DNA of 64,000 nucleotides from Puccinia triticina (taxonomy: Eukaryota > Basidiomycota > Pucciniomycetes > Pucciniales > Pucciniaceae). The DNA lies in the NCBI RefSeq assembly GCF_026914185.1, contig NC_070564.1, positions 3,038,001 to 3,102,000 on the forward strand, read 5' to 3'. Within the stretch, counting starts at the first letter, position 1; every line of letters starts with the position of its first letter. The notes below the pieces were generated by a model. That model did not search any database. It saw only the letters and a list, made by a program, of their open reading frames with translations, and had not been told where the DNA came from. Below, in pieces: positions 43,302-53,018 of this stretch. The position numbers were made by a program, and so were the translations under genes.

Positions 43302-45446
43302 CTACAAAAAATGACGGCCCTCCGAAGGGTTGTCGCGAGCCTTCCCTTTGTGCGAAAGGACCGCCTTGCGTCCGTGTCCCGGAAACTCGCGCTCCCAGCG
43401 CCCGGAATCCACTGAGCACAAGGAGACTTCGATCTTGCGGCCTGTCGAGTCCGGCAAAAGGATCCGCTCGCCCACTTGATTGTCGAAATTTAAGGTGGCA
43501 TTGAAGTCCATGAGAAACGGCTGGCCAAAGATGAGAGGCCCGTCCATGCGCGTGATCCAAAAATGACAGGAGCCGACGATGGTCTTTCCCACACGAATTG
43601 GGACGTCCTCTGCGACACCGACCAGCTCACACGCCTGATTTCCGATCCCGTATACCGCTGAACTAAAATTCACACGTGGGCTAATGTTGAATTTGTTAGC
43701 CATTGAGTCCGAGATCAGATTCAACTGAGATCCAGAGTCAATTAACGGGAGAGCATTACTCTCCTCATCGCTGACCAAACAAGGCATATACCCTAATGGA
43801 CAGGAGTAAAGCTTCATGCCTTCAATCTGTCCGTCTCCCTCCAAGTCTTCAGCCAACGTCCCTGATGACACCCGCATCTCGTCCGCTCCAACTTCGACTC
43901 GCCGCCTTGAAACCCATCTCTTCATCCCTTCGGCCAACGACGGGGCCACGGCCAACAACTCGGACACGGTAACATTAGGCACCGGCAGCTCAAAGACTTT
44001 CTTGAGCATTCCCTCGGCCACATGGGGATGATCCTTAGCGACACCTCTCTCGAAGCGCACCTTGGGAGAGGGGGGAATCGACTTAGACGTAGCCGGTAGT
44101 TCCGAGCTGTCCTTGGGGCTTTCCTCAACTGCAGGGGACACGGGAGCGGGGGGAGTCCTTTCGTACAATCCTGGCTCTGCATCCATGTCCTCCGTGTCGG
44201 ACCCTGACTTTGGCGTTGCCGTTTTTCGAAGAGGTCTACGCGTTGCCGACGGAGGCACCGCAGGGGCCTTGAAATGTTTCGCCGCTTCATGCTTCTTCTT
44301 TGCCGGATCAGACTGATACGTCCCTGAGAAAGACCTTGACGAGATAGACGGCGGTTGCCAAGGTTCCAAAGATCCGCAAGTAGCGCGGAGCTCAGGCTCC
44401 TCCAGGTTAACCACTGCTGACTTAGGCTGGTAGGATGCTACCACGTGTCGGATAGGCCGTGAATTATCGATGGGAATGAGTGCACCATTAGGAAGAAAGA
44501 AACTCCCGCCCCTTTGCTCCACGAGCTTCGCGTCCTTGTCTTTTTGAAGCTCAGCGCATCGTCCGAGTCCATGCCCCTCCCTATGACAATAATAGCAAAC
44601 CATGGGGCCACGAGAAGGTGCTGACTTCGCTTGCGCCGCCAACTTTTGATCAATGCGTTGCTCGAACGACTGCAGCATTCGCTCTATTTCGTCTACCGTT
44701 GCCGGGCCTCTAGCTTGAGCTGGCGTCTCCCTCGGCCGGCGGTCACTCTCCATCTTCTGCATGGTATCATTCGCCTGCTTGAAAATCGACGTAGGAACAG
44801 GGGCAGAAGACCGAGAATCCTCAAACGTGAGCGCTGTCTGTCCTTTCATAACCTCGTCCACCGCCTCCCGCAGAATCTTGAAGGTTGGCAATTTGAACCT
44901 ATTGTCGAGCGTCGTGATCATCGTCTTGTTTTTGATTAGAAGCTCCCGTATCCGCTCCTGAACGCCAGCGGAAAACGATCTGTAGTACAGAGTTCGAATC
45001 TCTTCTACCGAGTCGATGTGCGCTTTCCGGAGAAGATACGACTGGATGGGTTCCCAAGCGCGCCGGAAGTCCTGGTAATTTCCCACTGACGACACACCAC
45101 CCTTTGAACTCCATTCCATCACCAAAGCTTCGAGGTCCGGCAAGGTGAACTTCGCAACATCCACCTTGCCCCAATACGCTAGCATAGAAGCCTTCAACGA
45201 GCCGCAATCCGGCGGATCGAAGCCCTCCAAAGTCTCGAGAATGTCTTTGACCTCCTCGCTCCGCACGAAGAACCTAACCTGCTGCGCCATATCGAAATCG
45301 GAAGCGCCATCCAGATCCGCGGCCAGCTGATAGTCAGCCAAGAAACGTTTGACATGTTTCCCATCAAAGCCCAGTGACTTGTCTTGAGGCTTGATCTTCA
45401 CGCGTCTGACGTCGGATGGTCTTGTCACCGGGTCGGCCATTTCCAA
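43302..45446 (-). CDS. Gypsy gag-protease
   Basis: 714 codons; the start may be at 45446 or six bases on. An N-terminal gag (LADYQLAADLDGASDFDMAQ) precedes a CX2CX4HX4C knuckle CYYCHREGHGLGRC at about residues 282-295. A Pro/Ser-rich spacer follows, then an aspartyl protease motif LIDSGSQLN near residue 565. The frame is intact. Confidence 0.88.
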   Translation of the reverse strand: MEMADPVTRPSDVRRVKIKPQDKSLGFDGKHVKRFLADYQLAADLDGASDFDMAQQVRFFVRSEEVKDILETLEGFDPPDCGSLKASMLAYWGKVDVAKFTLPDLEALVMEWSSKGGVSSVGNYQDFRRAWEPIQSYLLRKAHIDSVEEIRTLYYRSFSAGVQERIRELLIKNKTMITTLDNRFKLPTFKILREAVDEVMKGQTALTFEDSRSSAPVPTSIFKQANDTMQKMESDRRPRETPAQARGPATVDEIERMLQSFEQRIDQKLAAQAKSAPSRGPMVCYYCHREGHGLGRCAELQKDKDAKLVEQRGGSFFLPNGALIPIDNSRPIRHVVASYQPKSAVVNLEEPELRATCGSLEPWQPPSISSRSFSGTYQSDPAKKKHEAAKHFKAPAVPPSATRRPLRKTATPKSGSDTEDMDAEPGLYERTPPAPVSPAVEESPKDSSELPATSKSIPPSPKVRFERGVAKDHPHVAEGMLKKVFELPVPNVTVSELLAVAPSLAEGMKRWVSRRRVEVGADEMRVSSGTLAEDLEGDGQIEGMKLYSCPLGYMPCLVSDEESNALPLIDSGSQLNLISDSMANKFNISPRVNFSSAVYGIGNQACELVGVAEDVPIRVGKTIVGSCHFWITRMDGPLIFGQPFLMDFNATLNFDNQVGERILLPDSTGRKIEVSLCSVDSGRWEREFPGHGRKAVLSHKGKARDNPSEGRHFL

Positions 45447-45499
45447 GAGAATTGCCGGTCGTCCTGAGAAATAAAGACAAACACTTCTCGAAGGCTCAC

Positions 45500-45578
45500 G
45501 GGCGTGGCTGCGTAATGCTTTGACGGGTGTAGATAGAAACCCGGGAGGTGCACAATTGGAGGGACTTACTTCTAGTCC
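45500..45578 (-). repeat. Intron-like repeated module of the gypsy element (one of four)
   Basis: On the element strand this reads GAAGTAAGTCCCTCC, then TGTGCACCTCC and ends near CCGTGAGCC. Related modules lie at about 39330-39423, 42479-42565 and 42872-42948. All start with GTAAGT and end with GTGAGC. Confidence 0.55.
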
Positions 45579-45661
45579 CTTTTGCCCTCGCCGCTGAACC
45601 CTAAAAAAAAGAAAAAAAAATTAAATGACACAAAGACCGCCAAGCGTCTCGAAACCGTCCA

Positions 45662-45717
45662 AATCGGCGAGACTGTAAATCTTGAGGTCGCTGGTTCGAT
45701 CCCGGCTTGGGGGACCA
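45662..45717 (+). other. tRNA-Tyr-like 3' portion at the gypsy primer-binding site
   Basis: The plus strand reads as the 3' two-thirds of tRNA-Tyr: anticodon loop ACTGTAAATCTTGAG, T-arm GGTTCGATCC and GGGGGACCA with an encoded CCA. It abuts the 5' LTR, so on the element strand TGGTCCCCCAAG is the primer-binding site. The match runs far beyond 18 nt, into the anticodon arm and upstream. A matching 5' acceptor strand is not visible, so it is not a whole tRNA gene. Confidence 0.7.
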
Positions 45718-45719
45718 AA

Positions 45720-46542
45720 TGAGGAACTCAGGCCGGTGCTAGGCCGGCAGCAGTTCAGGGAGGGGAAAAAGAAAAAGCTAAGAATAGGCTGCGTATGCCC
45801 TCCGGGGTGATTGGCCGTGAGTTGAGCGCAGAGAGTCGTGTAGCGTTGGGGGGGGGGGGGTGATTGTCTGACGGCTGGAGTTGCGCGTCGGTGGTGTTTG
45901 TGTTGAGAGGGGAGCCAGGGATACTGCCGGCGGGGTGTGATCTAAACCAGAGAGTTGGAAAAGATTGTCGTTGCGGGTGTTGAACTTAGAAGACGTGAGA
46001 AAACTCAGAAATACGGGCGGAAGGCGCCAGGAGTAATAGACTTTTGATTTGATGGAAGACTAAAAATTACGGTTCAGAGTCGGTCCATGCCGCTCCAAAG
46101 CCTGAGTTCAAACTGAACTCAAACCTTGGAGTTGGTGACATGTAGCAGACATCTCATCACAACCTAGCGCGCGCGCGCGCGCTACAACAAACAAAACAGC
46201 AGAAACAAAACAAAACAAAATGAAACAGAAACAAAACAAACCAACCCTCCTCATACAAAACCTATCCAACGCGCGCAATGTGAAAGAGGAAATAACAAAA
46301 CATGATGAAAGATAAACTTAAAAGAAAACAGGACCAAGAAAGCCAAAACACAAGGAAGAGGGGGGGGGGGGGAAGAAGACCTGAAACGCCTTGAGGATGC
46401 GCGCCACGCCGCGCCGTTGAACTTGAGGAGGCCTCGAGGGCTGAAAGCTGAATCTTGATGTCTTGAGTCTTGACGTCCTCTGGCGCGCGCCGTGCGCGGC
46501 AAAAAGCTTGATTCCTCCGCGTGTACCAGATTGCCCACCACA
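45720..46542 (-). repeat. 5' LTR of gypsy element
   Basis: 823 bp, near-identical to 38391-39218, with shorter poly-G tracts. Confidence 0.92.
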
Positions 46543-46562
46543 ACGCTCAAATTTCAAGCAAG

Positions 46563-47252
46563 TTAGCAATGAGGATTCTCAAATGGCAGATGTAGGCCAC
46601 CAACCCTATGGAACCTAAAGTGGACCTTTCCTTCCCCGGTGAATAGTTGGGAGTATGCAACAACATCTTGATTGGGTGGCGTGTCCTGAGGATTCAATTG
46701 TTTTTCAATAGGGCCCTCAGGCTCACCATCATCGTCCTTGCTTTTAGACTTGTCCTTTTGCTCTTGCTGCTTTTGAAGCGCACCCATCAATATGTTGTAC
46801 AAAAATGGTGTGTGTGTCGATGTCAACAGGTCTTTGCGCCGATCTTTCTCTTTTTGTGTGAAGAAGGACTGCTTGACTTTTTCAGAGCTTTGGAACGATC
46901 CCTCGGGATAATTTCCCTTTGGAGGCTTCTGACTCGCCAGTATCTCAATAGCCTGAAAACAAATTCTGACAATGAACCATCTGTTGATTGAACTGATTTC
47001 GGTTTATCAGCGTACCTGTTCTTGAATGAATTTTTCCCATGCCTTACGACCCGGGGGGGACCTCTTAATCTCATCAGACATAGCATTAAGCAGGCCCATT
47101 GTTGACTCAATGCCCGATTCGGCCCAATAACGTCTCCGGTATGAAATTTGGGAATTAGTGGAGCACAAGAAGTGCAGCAGAAACGACTTGGGGGCCATTT
47201 TGCATGGCAGAGACTGAAGCAATTCGCATACCTGGAGTACTTTTTCATCCAT
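46563..47252 (-). pseudogene. DUF6589-like gene, 5' part
   Basis: Exon 1 (47252-47016) starts at an ATG and reads KVLQVCELLQSLPCKMAPKS then YRRRYWAESGIESTMGLLNA, similar to family N-termini. A GT-AG intron (47015-46953) is followed by an exon with HTPFLYNILMGALQKQ. Beyond about 46610 the frame towards the gypsy junction is unclear: a stop or another small intron intervenes. The reading frame across the gypsy insertion does not rejoin cleanly. Confidence 0.6.
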
Positions 47253-47737
47253 TGTGTTTTATTTTAGGCTATGGGGGTGTTTGGCTTGATAGTTGGGGCT
47301 ATGAGGGTGCGGGATGGTGTGCCCTGGATAGTACGGTCAAGAGGGACAAAGCAATTACTTCTAATATCTATCAACTCACGATCATGATGCTCAACTTACA
47401 GCATACCTTACAGATTCTGTGACGGAATCTGCAACAATTAATCTGTATGTGTTATGTTTCAAGGCACAATGAGCCAACGTGGAATCCGTCAGAAGATGTT
47501 ACGCCCGTACAGAATGCCTGGATGCAACAATCCCGATTTTCAGATGGGAAAGAAGGGGGGGTGGGGAGCATAAATCTTCACATGATGCACACCAAAAGAT
47601 GCGCCAAGAGTAGGGCTTTCTCCTGGTTCCACAGGCGTATAATATTGAGGGGGGGAAGATGCCAGAAAGGGGAGTGGGAAAAAACTCCCACCAAAATGCT
47701 GAAAGCTCTCAAGCCAAATTTTTGGCTTTACCTGCAA

Positions 47738-47815
47738 GTCCCTCCTTCGGAGGTCGCGCTTCGCGCCAGCCCAGGCTGTACCAGGGCCCTCCGCAGCGAG
47801 GGACTTGTGATAAGT
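47738..47815. repeat. AAGTCCC-family palindrome
   Basis: Starts GCAAGTCCCTCCTTCGGAGG and ends GCAGCGAGGGACTTGTGATA, with an internal CGCGCTTCGCGC hairpin. Confidence 0.7.
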
Positions 47816-47915
47816 CAGGCGGGTGCCGTGTGCGGGTACGGGTGTCTGAATATCACGAAAAACACCGCGGGTACCCGGACACGCGGCGGGTACCCGGGTC
47901 CACTTGGCGATCTCT
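47813..47915. repeat. Compact copy of the GGGTACCC-rich repeat
   Basis: GTCAGGCGGGTGCCGTG to GGGTCCACTTGGCGATCTCT. Reverse orientation relative to the copy spanning 26133-32720; it abuts the AAGTCCC palindrome. Confidence 0.6.
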
Positions 47916-49300
47916 AGATTGCTGCAAATCCCGGATCCCATCCTGATCCCGGAATTCTTGATGCCCCCCTCCCCAGGTGTGCGTCCTCCAACTTTGGTTC
48001 CCCCACACTGCCAACACTCCAAATCCAACATATATGTATATTCACTTATGTAAATAAATCCCAGACATGTACCCGCAGTTCTTACTGTTGGATTGAGGGG
48101 TAGTAGAATAATCCAACTGAACAACTGGCCTGATTCTGCCTCGACATTGTGCCCGGGTAGGTTGCGTTGGTGCGCTTCCCAACCTTCAGACTGGTTCTCC
48201 TCAATTGCTTCAATTTCATACCATCAACAGCCTCCGCAAAGAATCATTGCAGAATAGTTGATCAGCTATGCAGTCAAACCAATCACTTGACGGCCATCTG
48301 GGCCCGGATGCAGGTCTTTTTACTCAAAATATTTGGTCAACTAACTTGAATTGAATCCTCAGATGAGTTTCAAATCTTGGGAAATTGATCCGCTCTGCCA
48401 TTCAAGTACTACATGAGGATTTGCTTGCTGCATTAAATCCAGGCAAAGCCATTGGCATGGTTGGATCAACTACTCAGTGGCCTGGTATCAACACTCAGAA
48501 CAAACTTGAAAAAACCTGATGCTATATTTGATTGCTGAAAACCCAATCAATTTGACTATGCAACATATTTTACTTCCTATCAAGAAGCTTTTATTCCAGC
48601 AACCTGTGTTGTTTCATGTGGCTTGAAGGAGAATTGGATTTTGTTAGTTCCTTACGTGCAAGCTGAGGAAGTGGATCTGTTGAACAAAAAGGATGTTGCT
48701 ATAAAAAATGTCAACAAAGAGACTTGCATAAATCACAAACATGAAAATGCTGGAAAAAATGCTGAAAATGATATCAAAAACAATACCAACCACAATGAAT
48801 CTGGAGACTCTGACTATAAAGCCAACAAGAAAAGCACAGTAAATTTTTGTCATGTTTCTTTTTGTGCTACCTCATCAAAGTACAAAAAAAATGCAAGGGT
48901 TCCCCCTTTCAAAAAAACAAATCACAAGAACAAGCCTTCCTAACACAAAATCCAAACACCACAAACTAGACCCACTATCCATCACTGTCTGGCAGGGTTT
49001 AAAATAGTGGGTGATGGCCCCCAGCGCGCCGCATTGAAGGCATTATGCAAAGGGGGGCCATCAAGTAGAGTCCCTCCAACTGTGCAAGTGCAACAGCGGA
49101 GGGGGTTGAGGACAAACCACACAGTGGAATTACAGCGGCAGAGGATGCCCTGGGGGACACAAAATAGCAACCTGAAGCTTCTTTTGTAACAATCCAGCAC
49201 CACAATTCTCAAGATCCACCAACTTGACTGCCACATTAATCAAGCCCTGACAACTACGCCACCGCCACGCCCCTCTGTTGACTGGCTAGATGTTGTCTAG
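47916..49300. other. Unassigned region
   Basis: Short frames only. A Lys/Asn-rich frame at 48623-48943 begins at TTG, not ATG, and has no motif. No terminal repeats or tandem structure were found. Confidence 0.4.
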
Positions 49301-49384
49301 GTTTTGGTCTGCGCATGACAACAACGGCCACCATGGTCCCTGCCAACAATATCCAGAAACCACCCAATATTTTACCTGGAGCTC

Positions 49385-49555
49385 AAGCCGCTGATTGGTC
49401 TGTGGGTGGCAATGATCATCTTTGTGAACCTTGAAGAGATCATGCTGTTCAGGACGATGTTTGTGAGCGCACTTGAAGGCTGCCGGACCCAGACGGCCGG
49501 CGCACAGGTCCAGGTCATCAACAACATTGTGCTTGACTACATCCAGGGCATCAAG
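49385..49555 (+). CDS. Exon-like fragment, unrecognised
   Basis: The frame reads AMIIFVNLEEIMLFRTMFVS, then ALEGCRTQTAGAQVQVINN and IVLDYIQGIK. It ends at AAG followed by GTATTC, a possible splice donor. Codon-like composition differs from the AT-rich surroundings. The next bases are the target duplication of a MULE-like element. Further exon-like pieces occur near 50740-50965 (e.g. LAVTNIQIINFNDLILR before GTATGT). Which protein this is I cannot say. Confidence 0.35.
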
Positions 49556-49566
49556 GTATTCAGAAA

Positions 49567-50661
49567 GGGGCCGGCTTTATGCACTCCAAATATTTACTAC
49601 ATGCACTCCAAAAAAGGAGTGAACTTGTGTCTACTCCAATAAATTTTGGAGTGAACAAAGTTTCACTCCAAAAGTGGGTTAAATTGGAGTGTTCAGAAGT
49701 TCACTCCAATATATATTTGGAGTGAAACTTTGTTCACTCCAAAAGGAGGCTAAATTGGAGTGTTCAGAAGTTCACTCCAATATTTATTGGAGTGGAAAAT
49801 TGTGCAATCCAATCTTGCAACTTGGTATGTTTCAAGATTGGAGTGTACTACTGTACACTCCAATAAATACTGGAGTGTACTACTGTACACACCAACAAAT
49901 ACTGGAGTTTACACCTATTTTAAATAAATCCATGCACTCCAAGCAACTCCTCCAGATCAACAAAGTCATGCTTTGACCCTTGGAGACCCTGCCTCCCCCC
50001 TACAGACAAACTTCCACCACACTCACATTCCTCCCCTTGAGACTAGGCCCCAAAGATTCAAGTGAGTCTGAGCCTATTCATATGCTCTTTTTCAATGGGA
50101 ATTGCTGGCCCCACTTTTTTGGAGTGCCCAGTGGTCCACACTCCAAATGAAAACATGGAGCGGGTTGAACTCCACTCCACAGTTCAAGTGCCTAATTTTA
50201 TATGTACTCCATTTTTTTGGAGTGCACAAGTTTTCACTCCTATAAATATTGGAGTGAACTTCTGAACACTCCAATTCAGCCCACTTTTGGAGTGAACAAA
50301 GGTTCACTCCAAATATATATTAAGGGTGTTCAAAGTTGAAATTATATTTTTTTCAAATCATAAAATCATAAAATCATAACACTTTTGAGTGATCATTTTT
50401 TATGTACCATTTTAGAATTGTTGCTCTTTTTTTAATGATTGGGTGTTACACATTTTTTTCAGATTAAAATTTTATGAATTTATGGTGTTATGATTTTATG
50501 CAGTCAACTTTGAACACTCCTATTGGAGTGAAATTCCAAACACTCCAATTCAGCCCACTTTTGGAGTGAACCTTTGCTCACTCCAAAATTTATTGGAGTA
50601 AACACAAGTTCACTCCTTTTTTGGAGTGTAGTAAATATTTGGAGTGCATAAAGCCAGCCCC
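49567..50661. mobile_element. MULE-like non-autonomous element, 9 bp TSD
   Basis: Long inverted ends: GGGGCCGGCTTTATGCACTC on the left, and on the right the reverse complement GGGGCTGGCTTTATGCACTC. The similarity continues inward for about 90 bp. ATTCAGAAA is duplicated exactly (49558-49566 and 50662-50670); a 9 bp duplication is typical of Mutator-like elements. The interior repeats ACTCCAATA...TATTGGAGT palindromes many times. No transposase. Confidence 0.9.
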
Positions 50662-50670
50662 ATTCAGAAA

Positions 50671-52840
50671 CTACTGTAGCAACTCAGCTAGCGCTCCCGC
50701 ATCCTTGCCAACTTGAGAAACACTCCTTTGCTGACCAGCTCAATGGGCTCAAAGTCAAGGGCCTCAAACTATGCAGAGACTCACACACTACAGACTGCTT
50801 ATTGATTGGTTGAGAAATCCCCTACTCCATCTGCCTTCTCACCATCCAATACTCGGCAACGATGGCGATGACGAACGGATGCTTCCGGTGAAGGTGGAAC
50901 CTCCGCTATGGCCGGCCTGGCAGTCACCAATATTCAAATAATCAACTTCAATGATCTCATCCTGAGGTATGTGGATCCAGTTGATCCAAACTCTTTGGCC
51001 GTTAACCAACCAGTTGTGTATTGCGGCTAATTGGCCCTCTATTCACCCAGGAGACAAGCCGCTGTCGTGAATGTAACCAGCCTTGATACCAATTCTTGCT
51101 CAGCTGAACTGGACACTGATACGTCGTGACCCAGGACGACTGATTGAAGCCCGGCGGACGAATGAGCGCCTGATAATCTACAATCGGTGCGAGCGGCTGC
51201 GCTTCATCGACCTCAGCCTTGCCCTCGCCCTCGCGGCTCGCCTGAGACGTTCTCCAGGACCTCTCCCCTGCCCGTCTCCCGGGCCCACCCACTCACTCCA
51301 CCACAAACACGCATCCCCTATCTCACTCGTCCTCACCCCCCTAGAACTGGACACACCACAACCACTTCATCTTCTAGCCACCCATTAATGCACATTGTGA
51401 CCCAGGAAGACTGCTTCAAGCCCGGCGGACAAATGACGACCCAATAATCTACAAACGGCGCGAGCGGCTGTGCTTCGTAATATCCATCCCACATCCATAC
51501 CTCCTTAGCTTTGGAAACTCTGGTTATCCAGAGTTTGTACCTTGAGGACTGGCCTGACAAGGTGGAATTCTTCAAAAGAGCACATGTTGGCCCTCTTGTG
51601 GATCGCCGCTGCCAACCCTCAACAGCTGCCAATAATTTTCAGTGTGGGTAAGCAACCCTTTCCATTAATGAGGGGGGGAGGGCGGGTTTCTTTGCTGACT
51701 GTTGTACTTCTACATATGCTCAGGTTTGATTCATGCAAACACAAGAGGAAGGATGTGTCATGGCATGGGAAGAAGCTACCCACGGGGGTTTTCACTGATC
51801 TGTGCAAGATGTCCGTTGGTTGGTGGCCCATTCTTGAGGTTGGCTGGTATTGGGGCTTGAGGGGGGGGGGGGTTCCAGCAGACAAGCTTTGACAGTGAGA
51901 AGTCTGAGCTAAATGCGGGGACTGATGAGGGCACGGTGGGAGGGACGCAGCAGCAGCTGGAACGACTGATCCGGCTGTGCAAGCAGTTGGAGTTGGGGCA
52001 ACGGGGTCTTACCAAAGGTACCAAGGAGCTGGCTGGCAGAGACGCGGCTCATCTTCAAGGCCGTCGACGGCTTCGGCCAGCAGATCGCACTCAAAACTGT
52101 TGTCCAACAGGAGCAGAAGAAGTGGCTGAACCAGCAGAACCTCGGCCTCTTCTGGGAACCCACTCAGCCCACGGACCCTGCCGTAGCCAACACCATCCCA
52201 GCGCTTTGAAAGACCTGCCTTATATCCCCACTAATCCAAATCCTATTCCTCCAAGGCCTGCCGCTCGCGGGTTATGAGTTGCTGCAAAACTTTTATAACA
52301 AACAAATCCCACCTGATTCTAAGGTGGACAAGATGAGTTTTTCTCCAGTGAGTGCGGCAAGAAAAGGCTGTGAATTGGCCTGTAAGCAGTCACTAGGGAG
52401 CGCTTCACTGGACCGGAATAGGAGGCGGGAGCTGGGAGCGTGGGGCAAGGGACAGCTTTTCTAGAACCTCTGTTTCTGGTATTGCAAGGAGTCAGGGGGG
52501 CTAGCTCAGGAGAGATGGCATACCAATCTCTGTCAGTATTTACAATTAGAGGCAGAGGAAGATGGGAAAAGGGGAAAATGGAAAAGGACTCACCTAGCTC
52601 AGGAGAGATGGCATACCAATCTCTGCTGAGCTAGGAGGGGCGGAGTGGCTGGACTAAGTACGGGGTTGTTTGGGAACCTGTGAACCTTCTTGTGACACCC
52701 CCAAGGAGGGAGGGTTACATGGCCTGATAACAATCAGCCAAAATTTTAATGAGGGTTGGTTGGAACCTGGACTTACATGCCAAAATCATCCTAGCAGTCA
52801 GTATTTACATGTTGGGCTCAATATGCCATGCTTATATTCA
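50671..52840. other. Exon-like pieces and small duplications, no gene resolved
   Basis: Two direct copies of an 80 bp segment (about 51115-51215 and 51400-51475) share GCCCGGCGGAC and GCGAGCGGCTG. A plus-strand frame ending at TGA 52209 (FKAVDGFGQQIALKTVVQQE) looks coding and may be a terminal exon of an unidentified gene. A 33 bp AGCTCAGGAGAGATGGC repeat occurs twice at 52500-52630. Confidence 0.35.
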
Positions 52841-53015
52841 GGCCCTGTTTGGCTGCCGCGTTATACATCATAAATTCTCAAATTTATGATGTACAACCCA
52901 AAGTTTTCCCCCCAAATTTTGCCCCCCTGTTGCCACCAAAACTTTGAAACCCCCGGGGTTTGCGCGTCATAAATTCAACCATTTATGATGTATAACGCCG
53001 CAGCCAAACGGGACC
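52841..53015. mobile_element. PIF/Harbinger-like MITE
   Basis: Ends GGCCCTGTTTGGCTGCCGCG and GCCGCAGCCAAACGGGACC are inverted. TCA flanks both sides (52838-52840 and 53016-53018). The subterminal TTATACATCATAAAT block is mirrored. The 3 bp duplication and GGCCCTGTTTGG-type end resemble Tourist/Harbinger MITEs; 175 bp, non-coding. Confidence 0.8.
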
Positions 53016-53018
53016 TCA

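Larger units (their letters stand above)
38391..46542 (-). mobile_element. Ty3/gypsy retrotransposon inserted in the DUF6589-like gene
   Basis: Direct LTRs (38391-39218 and 45720-46542) read TGAGGAACTC...TTGCCCACCACA in plus orientation. ACGC lies on both sides (38387-38390 and 46543-46546), giving a 4 bp duplication, or 5 with a shared T. Gag-protease, RT, RNase H then integrase, with integrase last, is gypsy order. The LTRs differ mainly in poly-G length and a few bases. RNase H is damaged, so the copy is probably not autonomous. Confidence 0.92.

Noticed and set aside
45600..45720. Functional tRNA-Tyr gene
   Set aside because: Only the 3' two-thirds is present, with an encoded CCA and no 5' acceptor strand; it abuts the LTR as a primer-binding site.
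48623..48943. Lys/Asn-rich 106-codon frame
   Set aside because: Starts at TTG, low complexity, no domain or splice partners.
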